Positions 6,716 to 12,309 of a stretch of DNA of 12,309 nt are shown here, in pieces. Numbering within the stretch: the first letter of the stretch is position 1; the number at the start of each line of letters is the position of its first letter. The stretch comes from Bacteroidota bacterium (lineage in GTDB: Bacteria > Pseudomonadota > Alphaproteobacteria > Puniceispirillales > Puniceispirillaceae). A program made the translations under genes and the position numbers. Below the pieces are notes generated by a model, which was not told the DNA's origin, ran no database searches, and saw only the letters and a program-made list of their open reading frames with translations. The stretch is from contig JAACDV010000255.1 of the NCBI GenBank assembly GCA_009936825.1, forward strand, positions 1 to 12,309, in the 5' to 3' direction.

Positions 6716-7330
6716 ATGCTCTTGCGTCAAAATTATTCGAAAAACACCCCTTTTGTCAGGCGTGCTGGACTCAAAAAGCTTGCTGCGGCTCTGCTGCTGA
6801 TGCTTGCGACATTGATGATGCCGATAACAGCTGCGAAGGCCGATCAACGCGATCCCCGATTGGATGTTTTGTTCGACGCGTTGCAGCGGACTGCCGACTC
6901 CCGTGCAGCCAACCAGCTGACAAAGGAAATCTGGGATCGTTGGATTGCCTATGATGATGGCAAGGCCTTTCGGTTGATGCAGAATGGTATTGGCTTGATG
7001 AATAAAGGGGAGCTCAACAATGCTGAAAAAATCTTCAGTCAAATTGTCACCAGCTACCCTGATTATGCCGAAGCATGGAATAAACGCGCGACGGTGCGTT
7101 TCATGCAAGGTGATGAATCTGGGTCACGCCGCGATATCGCGCGTGTGATTGATCTTGAACCCCGTCATTTTGGCGCGCTCACCGGGCTTGGGATGATCCA
7201 TATTCGATCGGGCGATTTGCAGGCAGCGCTCCAATCATATGAGGCGGCAATCCATTTCAATCCGCATCTGGTTTACGCAAAACAGATGATTTACGAGCTG
7301 GCAACAAAGCTCAAAGGCCAATCTCTATAG
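6716..7330 (+). CDS. Exported tetratricopeptide-repeat protein
   Basis: A 204-residue protein with an N-terminal export signal: basic residues around 14-21, a hydrophobic core LAAALLLMLATLMM (22-35) and a likely cleavage site after AAKA (42), so the mature protein is probably periplasmic. After it come about three TPR units at roughly 85-118, 119-152 and 153-186, seen in AEKIFSQIVTSYPDYAEAWN, RRDIARVIDLEPRHFGAL and ALQSYEAAIHFNPHLVYA, with the Trp/Leu/Ala/Pro spacing of the repeat. TPRs bind other proteins; no enzyme domain is present. Proteins of this size and layout are common in Alphaproteobacteria, but no precise role can be given. No good ribosome site precedes the ATG at 6716. The gene is divergent from the small ORF and siaA-like gene. 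Confidence 0.85.
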   Translation: MLLRQNYSKNTPFVRRAGLKKLAAALLLMLATLMMPITAAKADQRDPRLDVLFDALQRTADSRAANQLTKEIWDRWIAYDDGKAFRLMQNGIGLMNKGELNNAEKIFSQIVTSYPDYAEAWNKRATVRFMQGDESGSRRDIARVIDLEPRHFGALTGLGMIHIRSGDLQAALQSYEAAIHFNPHLVYAKQMIYELATKLKGQSL

Positions 7331-7408
7331 AAGATGTCTTTGGCGAATGCCGGGCAGTTTACTAGCGCGTTTTTGGGCCAATTTAGATCCGGCTAATGCA
7401 AAGTGGAA

Positions 7409-7436
7409 TTGACTTTATCTACATCGTACCTAGAGT
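7409..7436 (+). promoter_or_regulatory. Candidate promoter for the zinc-ribbon membrane protein
   Basis: TTGACT at 7409-7414 (five of six to the consensus) and TAGAGT at 7431-7436 (four of six) are separated by 16 bases. This implies a leader of about 28 bases before the TTG start at 7471, which supports that start. The 10-mer ATCGTACCTA at 7423-7432 overlaps the -10 element, as in the promoter of the preceding gene. Confidence 0.45.
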
Positions 7437-7470
7437 GAGCGTTTATTTAGCCTCGCCTCGGTAGTCGGCC

Positions 7471-8382
7471 TTGACCCTTATTCTTGAAACACCTCGAACC
7501 GATATTCACCGCTGCCCCGAATGTGGCGCGCAATGTGCTGTGGAAAAATCAGCGCTGAGTGCGGCGGCAAATGCCGGGCAATCAGTGCAGATCGCTTGCC
7601 ATAAATGCGATGAAGTTTTCCGCCCCGGGAAGGATACTAAACCCCAGCATGATACGGGCAGGGTTGAAAAAGATACGGGCAGCAACTGTGCTGATTCCCC
7701 CGCAAAAGCCGATCAAAATTCTAAGAGGGCGGCAAACGCCAGTATTGATAATGAATTTCGGGGCCGCGTCGGACCACTGATCGGCTCATGTCCGAAATGC
7801 CGGAATCACTTTTCCGTACCGCCTATGCCAGCCCAAGATATTATGATCGAATGCCCGCATTGCAAAAGTGTGATGACACCGGATTCCGTCGGCAGGCTGA
7901 ATGCGCGCAGCGAAATTCTAGCCAGCAGGCTGACCACTACGCCGCCGCCCAAAAAACGCATGAGTCTATTTTTCAAGCTGATCATCGGCATGTTTCTGGC
8001 AGGATCGCTGATGGCTGGTGTGCTGGCTGGTGCGCTTTTCGAAATAACACCAAAGGCCAGCAATTTTGCCGGGCTTGGTAACCTGGTTGCTGGCGATACG
8101 CCGCGCGTCGTTGTGAGCGAGACAATGTTTCACCAAATTACCGATGATGGCGCGCCGATCATCATGGTGTCTGTAACTCTCTCAAACCTAGGAACCGGTG
8201 ATGGCGCGCCCGACAAAATTTCTGTCGCGCTTTTCGATATTGACGGAAAATTGATTGTAAATCGGGTGATTGCATCACGCCCCTTACCCATGATTCCGGG
8301 CGAGACGCGGGCATTCGTAGCCCGCTTTGCCGCGCCTGATCGCCCTGTCTACAACGTCGAAGCTAACCTGACGCTTCGCTAA
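7471..8382 (+). CDS. Double zinc-ribbon (MJ0042-type) single-span membrane protein with DUF3426-like C-terminus
   Basis: A 303-residue protein with two zinc ribbons: Cys15/Cys18 with Cys43/Cys46 (CPECGAQC and CHKCDEVF), and Cys107/Cys110 with Cys128/Cys131 (CPKCRNHF and CPHCKSVM). A low-complexity polar linker (51-100) separates them. One membrane helix follows at about 168-190, then a beta-rich C-terminal domain (VSVTLSNLGTGDGAPDKISV, VALFDIDGKLI, IPGETRAFVARF) resembling the DUF3426 domain of alphaproteobacterial zinc-ribbon proteins. The ribbons would be cytoplasmic and the C-terminus periplasmic. The role of this family is not established. A TAG lies six bases upstream of the TTG at 7471, no ATG precedes the first zinc ribbon, and a promoter candidate fits, so TTG is the start. 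Its stop codon lies inside a tandem repeat. Confidence 0.85.
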   Translation: MTLILETPRTDIHRCPECGAQCAVEKSALSAAANAGQSVQIACHKCDEVFRPGKDTKPQHDTGRVEKDTGSNCADSPAKADQNSKRAANASIDNEFRGRVGPLIGSCPKCRNHFSVPPMPAQDIMIECPHCKSVMTPDSVGRLNARSEILASRLTTTPPPKKRMSLFFKLIIGMFLAGSLMAGVLAGALFEITPKASNFAGLGNLVAGDTPRVVVSETMFHQITDDGAPIIMVSVTLSNLGTGDGAPDKISVALFDIDGKLIVNRVIASRPLPMIPGETRAFVARFAAPDRPVYNVEANLTLR

Positions 8383-8430
8383 TCCGGGACCCTAATCTCG
8401 GGTGCTAATCTCGGATTCTAATCTCGGGGC
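8379..8430. repeat. 13-bp tandem repeat at a convergent gene junction (four copies)
   Basis: Four consecutive units start at 8379, 8392, 8405 and 8418, consensus CTAATCTCGGGNN; the first is diverged after CTAATC. The TAA inside unit 1 is the stop of the zinc-ribbon protein, and the first three bases of unit 4 are the TAG stop (minus strand) of the dehydrogenase, so the array spans the whole junction and ends both genes. Every unit offers a TAA on the plus strand and a TAG on the minus strand. Confidence 0.85.
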
Positions 8431-9377
8431 GGCACAACCTCATAACCCGGCTCTTCGGGCTCATCGTCATAGATTTCAGCCGGAAAACCCGAGGCAACAA
8501 TATCAAGACCTGTAGCCTCTTCAAGACGGCGAATAATATTTGGCGACCATTCGCGGGGCCCGAATTTCTCTGCGCCATCCTTAAAAATCTCGATCAGCTT
8601 TGGTGCAATTTCCAGCGGCACGCCGGCCCGGTCAGCCAAGTCCTGAAACAGACTAATATCCTTAATCACCAAATCCATGGTGAAATTAATATCGCGGCTG
8701 CCGTTCAGAATGACCTGGCTTTCGGTTTCATGAACAAATGAATTGCCCGATGAAATACGGATCGCCTCATAGGTTGTGTTCAAATCCAACCCGCTTGCCT
8801 TACATGTCACCAGCGCCTCGCTCAATGTAACCAGATTGGCGGTGGCCAGATAGTTGGTCATCACCTTTAATTTTGAAGCCGTTCCCAACGGACCAGTATG
8901 CAGAACGCGGCGCCCCAGCACCGTCAAAACCGGCAGCATTCTTTCAAACACCGGACGATCACATCCGGCAAAAATGGCGATATTGCCCGTGGCCGCACGG
9001 TGACACCCCCCCGATACGGGACAATCAACTGCTGCAGCGCCTTTAGCTGTAACCATCGCCCCGAGCCGGACAACCTCCGCCTCGTCTGTGGTGCTCATCT
9101 CGGCCCAGATTTTACCGCCAGAAAGTCCCGCTAGAATGCCGTCCTCAGCCTCCATAACCGCAGCACTCGCCGCCGGTGATGGCAGGCAGGTGATCATGAT
9201 ATCACAGGCCTCAGCCATAGCTTTTGGGCTGTCTCCCCATGCGGCGCCAGCTTCTATAAACGGCGCCGCTACATCACGATCAAGGTCGCGAACCACCAGA
9301 TCAATATTATTGCGAAGCAGACTACCAGCAAGCTTTCCGCCAACATTGCCAAGCCCGATAAAGCCAACTTTGACCAT
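8418..9377 (-). CDS. Beta-hydroxyacid dehydrogenase (3-hydroxyisobutyrate dehydrogenase / tartronate semialdehyde reductase family)
   Basis: A 319-residue NAD(P)-dependent cytoplasmic oxidoreductase. The N-terminal Rossmann domain has GFIGLGNVG (5-13) and an Asp-rich second strand end (VVRDLD, 28-33), which suggests NAD preference. The substrate-binding motif is DCPVSGG (118-124). Catalytic Lys171 and Asn175 (KLKVMTNYL) match the numbering I recall for Pseudomonas 3-hydroxyisobutyrate dehydrogenase, and the VIKD motif at 237-240 is also present. Which hydroxyacid it oxidises cannot be settled from sequence. The ATG at 9375-9377 follows a run of six G and begins the Rossmann strand; an upstream open frame to 9485 lacks family similarity. 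The last about 25 residues are acidic and proline rich (DDEPEEPGYEVVPP), an extension beyond the usual end. It lies 145 bases downstream of pyruvate kinase on the same strand. Confidence 0.87.
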   Translation of the reverse strand: MVKVGFIGLGNVGGKLAGSLLRNNIDLVVRDLDRDVAAPFIEAGAAWGDSPKAMAEACDIMITCLPSPAASAAVMEAEDGILAGLSGGKIWAEMSTTDEAEVVRLGAMVTAKGAAAVDCPVSGGCHRAATGNIAIFAGCDRPVFERMLPVLTVLGRRVLHTGPLGTASKLKVMTNYLATANLVTLSEALVTCKASGLDLNTTYEAIRISSGNSFVHETESQVILNGSRDINFTMDLVIKDISLFQDLADRAGVPLEIAPKLIEIFKDGAEKFGPREWSPNIIRRLEEATGLDIVASGFPAEIYDDEPEEPGYEVVPPRD

Positions 9378-9522
9378 GATAAATCCCCCCATTGCCCTTA
9401 TCGGGCTGTTTGCCCACGAATCTTTGTCCGCGGATTTTTGCACTATTAGAGAGGAATTTGAACAGTGCCACGCGGGAAAATGCAAACAGAATTTACATCA
9501 GCATCTGTGATAGAAACGCAGG

Positions 9523-10869
9523 TTAGATCGTTGCGACGCGAATGGAATTGGTTGTTCCAGCAACACCAAAAGGCATCCCAGCGACAATGACTATATGCGC
9601 ACCGGGCCGGGCTATCTTACGCTCACGAATCTCATCCATACCCTCGGCAATCGCAGCTTCAAAATCTTCGCTGATGGTGCTTGCCGCGGTCTGGGTTCCC
9701 CACAAAATTGCCAACCTTCGGCGCACTGCCAGAAACGGCGATAACACCATAATAGCATTGGCCGGGCGTTCGCGGGCAATCCGCACTGCGGTGTTCCCCG
9801 AAGTTGAAAAAGCCACAATTAATTCGGCGCGGATGGTTTCGGCCAGTGCCACGCTGGCCAGTGCCACCGCGTGATACAAGCTGGGCTCAGTGGGCAGCTT
9901 TGGCGGTGCTGTTTCGGGGTGCGTGCTGATATGAATTTCGGCAGAAGCGATAATCCGCGCCATCATTTTTACCGCATCCAGCGGATAATCACCAATCGCC
10001 GTTTCAGCCGACAGCATCACCCCATCGGTGCCGTCAAACACCGCACCGGCAACGTCGGATGCCTCAGCGCGTGTCGGGGTCGGGCTATTAATCATCGATT
10101 CCAGCATTTGGGTTGCCACCACAACCGGCTTTCCGACCATGCGGCATTCGGCGATAATTCGTTTCTGCCAGCTAGGGACAATTTCCGGCGGTAGTTCGAC
10201 CCCAAGATCGCCGCGCGCCACCATAACACCATCCGCCGCAGCAACAATATTTGCCAGATCCTTTAGCGCCGATGGCTTTTCAATCTTCGCCATCAAAGCA
10301 GCCCGGTCACCCATAACAGCGCGTGCTTCCAGAACATCACTAGCGCGTTGAACAAAAGATAGCGCCACCCAGTCAACGCCAGCATCAAGGGCAAAATCAA
10401 GGTCGGCGTAATCCTTTTCAGTCAGGGGCGTGCTGTCCAAAACAAGATCGGGAAGGTTGACACCTTTGCGACTGCTGAGCGCCCCGCCAACGATAATCTC
10501 GGCCTCAAAATGATCATTGGCAATTCGCACCACCTTAACCACCAGCCGGCCATCATCAATCAACAGGCGTGCGCCGGGTTGAAGAGCGGCAAAAATTTCA
10601 GGATGCGGAAGACCAACACGAACAGCATCACCAATGTCCGGCGACTGATCAAAAATCAACGTCTGACCGGCAACCAGAATGGTGCCGTCAGTCACCAACC
10701 CGATCCGGTGCTTTGGGCCCTGCATATCGGCCAGAATACAGGTAGGCCTGCCGGTTTCATCTTCCAGTGCGCGAATCGCCTTAATGCGTTCGCCTTGCTC
10801 GGCCTGCGTTCCGTGCGAAAAATTCAGCCGGAAAACATCAACGCCAGCATCAAAAAGCGCGCGTAACAT
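9523..10869 (-). CDS. pyk: Pyruvate kinase, reading frame interrupted near its 5' end
   Basis: Pyruvate kinase transfers phosphate from phosphoenolpyruvate to ADP, the last step of glycolysis. The open part encodes 448 residues with all main motifs: RLNFSHG near its start, DMQGPKHRIG, AKIEKPSAL (the catalytic Lys and metal-binding Glu), VARGDLGVELPPE, the signature TQMLESMINSPTPTRAEASD, DGVMLSAETAIGDYP, and a C-terminal domain with STSGNTAVRIARERP. The end is complete (GVAGTTNSIRVATI). The family's natural start lies 24 codons upstream at the ATG at 10939-10941, which has an AGGA ribosome site, but an in-frame TAA at 10909-10911 breaks the frame. Translation from the ATG at 10867-10869 would lose the first barrel strand (KIVATLG) and has no convincing ribosome site. 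It is therefore a recent pseudogene, a base-call error, or a truncated product; everything downstream looks intact. Confidence 0.85.
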   Translation of the reverse strand: MLRALFDAGVDVFRLNFSHGTQAEQGERIKAIRALEDETGRPTCILADMQGPKHRIGLVTDGTILVAGQTLIFDQSPDIGDAVRVGLPHPEIFAALQPGARLLIDDGRLVVKVVRIANDHFEAEIIVGGALSSRKGVNLPDLVLDSTPLTEKDYADLDFALDAGVDWVALSFVQRASDVLEARAVMGDRAALMAKIEKPSALKDLANIVAAADGVMVARGDLGVELPPEIVPSWQKRIIAECRMVGKPVVVATQMLESMINSPTPTRAEASDVAGAVFDGTDGVMLSAETAIGDYPLDAVKMMARIIASAEIHISTHPETAPPKLPTEPSLYHAVALASVALAETIRAELIVAFSTSGNTAVRIARERPANAIMVLSPFLAVRRRLAILWGTQTAASTISEDFEAAIAEGMDEIRERKIARPGAHIVIVAGMPFGVAGTTNSIRVATI

Positions 10870-10941
10870 CGCCGGCTCACTGCTGGCACCACCTAGCGTA
10901 GCAACAATTTACGTAGCGCGTTGATGTATAGATACAGTCAT
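10870..10941 (-). pseudogene. pyk: Separated N-terminal codons of pyruvate kinase with in-frame TAA
   Basis: From the ATG at 10939-10941 the frame reads MTVSIHQRAT, then TAA, then IVATLGGASSEPA, running without a shift into the main pyruvate kinase frame. The family has Lys in T-K-I-V-x-T-x-G at exactly the stop position, and one base change (AAA to TAA) explains it. A ribosome site (AGGA) precedes the ATG, so the original start is clear. With this piece the protein would be 472 residues, the usual length. Confidence 0.82.
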
Positions 10942-10981
10942 GAGGACATCCTGAAGCCGCTTCTGCCAACTGGCGAGGGGA

Positions 10982-11010
10982 ATTAATCGTCGATACCTTA
11001 AGTTAATCAA
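10982..11010 (-). promoter_or_regulatory. Candidate promoter for pyruvate kinase
   Basis: On the minus strand TTGATT (11010-11005) and ATTAAT (10987-10982) are separated by 17 bases, with matches of four of six to each hexamer. This gives a leader of about 35 bases before the original pyruvate kinase ATG. The -35 overlaps an inverted repeat. Confidence 0.38.
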
Positions 11011-11013
11011 CTT
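11000..11013. promoter_or_regulatory. Inverted repeat in the pyk/lysE-type divergent region, possible operator
   Basis: AAGTT-AATC-AACTT is a perfect 5-base inverted repeat with a 4-base centre, overlapping the candidate -35 of pyruvate kinase in a divergent intergenic region (10942-11150). It could be an operator half-site pair, but in an A/T-rich stretch a repeat this short can occur by chance. A second short perfect inverted repeat, GGCAG-CAC-CTGCC, lies at 11127-11139, just before the exporter start. Confidence 0.25.
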
Positions 11014-11150
11014 GAATTATTTATTTTTAATAGCACAGGATATGACATTCAGCTTATTTTTTTGTTTCAAACATCAACCACCGCGCCTATCAAATGGGGG
11101 GCCTCAACGGGCGGGCCTTAATAGGGGGCAGCACCTGCCGTTGATCGAAC

Positions 11151-11792
11151 ATGTCTTCATTCATCACAATTTTTGGCGCCGCCTTCATGCTGGGTATGAT
11201 TTTCAACGCCGCGCCCGGGGCAATTTTTGCCGAGACCATCCGGCGCAGCGTCAATGGCGGGTTTCGTGAAGCGCTAGAGGTGCAGTTTGGCTCGCTGGTC
11301 GGCGATGCGACATGGGCAATCCTTGGTCTTGCCGGCGTTGGCATTTTACTTCAATCCGAATTTCTGAAAGTTCCTGTTGGCATCGGCGGGGCGGGCTATC
11401 TGGCTTGGCTGGCATGGGATTCCTGGCAGGCCAGTGATATCAGACCCGCCAGCACTCCGGCCACCGTCAACATCACAAACACAGGTAGCGCCTTACGGTC
11501 CGGGATGATTCTATCGCTGTCCAACCCACAAAATGTCGCCTATTGGGCTGCGCTCGGCAGTGCCTTTGGCGCGCTGGGGATCAGTGCTCCGACGGGGGGT
11601 GATTACGCGGTCTTTTTTACCGGTTTTATGGTGTCATCAATTCTGTGGTGTTTTGTCTGCGCCGGTGCGGTTCACCATTTGTTTAGCGGGCGCGGTGATA
11701 CTTGGCGGATTTGGACCTACCGCATCTGCGCGCTGGCATTTGTGTATCTGGCAATTGGCACTGCCTACGAGACTATATCGCTGATCGGCTAG
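11151..11792 (+). CDS. LysE/RhtB-family amino-acid exporter
   Basis: A 213-residue inner-membrane protein with about six hydrophobic segments (roughly 3-25, 45-68, 72-92, 115-145, 152-176 and 190-211). The N-terminal NAAPGAIFAETIRRSVNGGF (19-38) corresponds to the LysE family's PGP-type motif, and SLSNPQNVAYW (122-132) to the conserved NP(K/Q) motif after the central loop. Family members export lysine, homoserine, threonine or related compounds by proton antiport; the substrate cannot be told from sequence. The ATG at 11151 starts directly before the first helix; no clear ribosome site is present. The gene is divergent from pyruvate kinase, and its stop lies three bases from the stop of the convergent SET gene. 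Confidence 0.87.
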   Translation: MSSFITIFGAAFMLGMIFNAAPGAIFAETIRRSVNGGFREALEVQFGSLVGDATWAILGLAGVGILLQSEFLKVPVGIGGAGYLAWLAWDSWQASDIRPASTPATVNITNTGSALRSGMILSLSNPQNVAYWAALGSAFGALGISAPTGGDYAVFFTGFMVSSILWCFVCAGAVHHLFSGRGDTWRIWTYRICALAFVYLAIGTAYETISLIG

Positions 11793-11795
11793 CGG

Positions 11796-12155
11796 TTAAT
11801 CCTCGGCGCGCGTAGTCCAGTATTCCTCACCATAATCGTGGAAAATTTCTTCACCGGATTTAATCGCACAATCAGCGTAGAACCGCAGAAACCGGTTATC
11901 CTCATCATCAACTTCCCATTTGGCATTGGCATTGGCGCTGTGGTTGTAGAGCATGCCGTACCCCATCACGACCAGATAGTCACCCGGATCATCCGGGCTG
12001 GTAAACAGATAATCATTCAGGCGGTTCACCTCCTGAAGATCATCATCATCAATGACAATATAGGGCGCGCGCTCAAGCGTATCACCAGCCGCCAGATCTT
12101 GCGTTGCGAAAACGCCTAGACCATGAATGGGGGACACCCCAACCCTTATCTTCAT
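11796..12155 (-). CDS. Small SET-domain protein (probable protein-lysine methyltransferase)
   Basis: A 119-residue protein consisting almost only of a SET domain, the fold of S-adenosylmethionine-dependent lysine methyltransferases. Visible motifs are HGLGVFATQDLAAGD (11-25), which binds the cofactor, YNHS (70-73, the Asn-His-Ser motif) and GEEIFHDYGEEYW (101-113), with the catalytic-region Tyr at 108. There is no cysteine-rich post-SET segment. Stand-alone SET proteins of this size occur in many bacteria and their targets are generally unknown. The ATG at 12153-12155 has GGAG eight bases upstream. The 3' end nearly touches the convergent exporter gene, leaving no room for a separate terminator. 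Confidence 0.87.
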   Translation of the reverse strand: MKIRVGVSPIHGLGVFATQDLAAGDTLERAPYIVIDDDDLQEVNRLNDYLFTSPDDPGDYLVVMGYGMLYNHSANANAKWEVDDEDNRFLRFYADCAIKSGEEIFHDYGEEYWTTRAED

Positions 12156-12188
12156 TCTTATTCTCCAAAATCATCATCATCAAATCTG

Positions 12189-12210
12189 CACCCGGTTACA
12201 CCCGGTTACA
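12189..12210. repeat. Short 10-bp direct repeat upstream of the SET gene
   Basis: CACCCGGTTA occurs twice in tandem followed by CA. It lies 34 bases upstream of the SET gene start. From here to the window end (12211-12309) I see no supportable gene, only a possible 12-codon end of a minus-strand frame. Confidence 0.6.
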
Positions 12211-12309
12211 TCTAAAGCAGGCTAAATTCTTGTAACGCAAGTGGCAGGTTCTCTTTTTCAAGATGGGTTTTAGCCGAAACTACCGATCTTTGTCAGCCGC
12301 ACCGTCAGC

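Noticed and set aside
9378..9522. Sigma-54-type site (TGGCAC) upstream of the dehydrogenase
   Set aside because: The second half (TTGC) is missing at the required spacing.
12270..12308. Possible last 12 codons of a minus-strand gene entering from the right edge (ends KIGSFG then TAA)
   Set aside because: Too short to support coding or identify a family.

Overview
The window (about 12.3 kb, roughly half G+C by eye) looks like chromosome from a marine alphaproteobacterium. The strongest clue is a linked acryloyl-CoA reductase (acuI) and DMSP lyase (dddP) pair, a pathway of marine bacteria that degrade dimethylsulfoniopropionate. The zinc-ribbon/single-TM protein and the gene style also fit Alphaproteobacteria. 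A SAR116-like or Roseobacter-like host is plausible, but the lineage is inference. I see no rRNA, tRNA, CRISPR array, insertion sequence or phage gene.

Layout. Positions 1-2367 (minus strand) hold acuI followed by dddP, which lacks only its last few codons at the window edge. Together they turn DMSP into DMS plus acrylate and take acryloyl-CoA to propionyl-CoA; the CoA-activating step is not in the window. A single-domain rhodanese (2457-2861, plus) is divergent from acuI. Positions 2999-6543 hold a Sia-type partner-switching signalling module: a SiaB-like kinase and SiaC-like phosphoprotein (plus strand, translationally close), a 100-residue protein with a possible dimeric alpha/beta-barrel fold, and a convergent SiaA-like membrane PP2C phosphatase carrying an extra PAS domain. 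A possible 51-residue membrane ORF lies immediately upstream of the phosphatase. The diguanylate cyclase SiaD, the usual output of the Pseudomonas system, is absent here.

Positions 6716-8382 (plus) hold an exported TPR protein and a double zinc-ribbon, single-TM protein. Each has a candidate promoter containing the same 10-mer over the -10 element. Positions 8418-10941 (minus) hold pyruvate kinase and then a beta-hydroxyacid dehydrogenase. The pyruvate kinase reading frame has an in-frame TAA at codon 11, exactly where the family's conserved Lys should be, so as read the gene is interrupted. Positions 11151-12155 hold a LysE/RhtB-type exporter and a small SET-domain protein with almost touching 3' ends.

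Two of the convergent gene junctions (4441-4500 and 8379-8430) carry different short tandem repeats that include stop codons of flanking genes. Apart from the DMSP and Sia modules the window is ordinary core metabolism. The points most worth a second look are the pyruvate kinase nonsense codon, the rearranged PAS-containing Sia module, and the repeats at gene ends.
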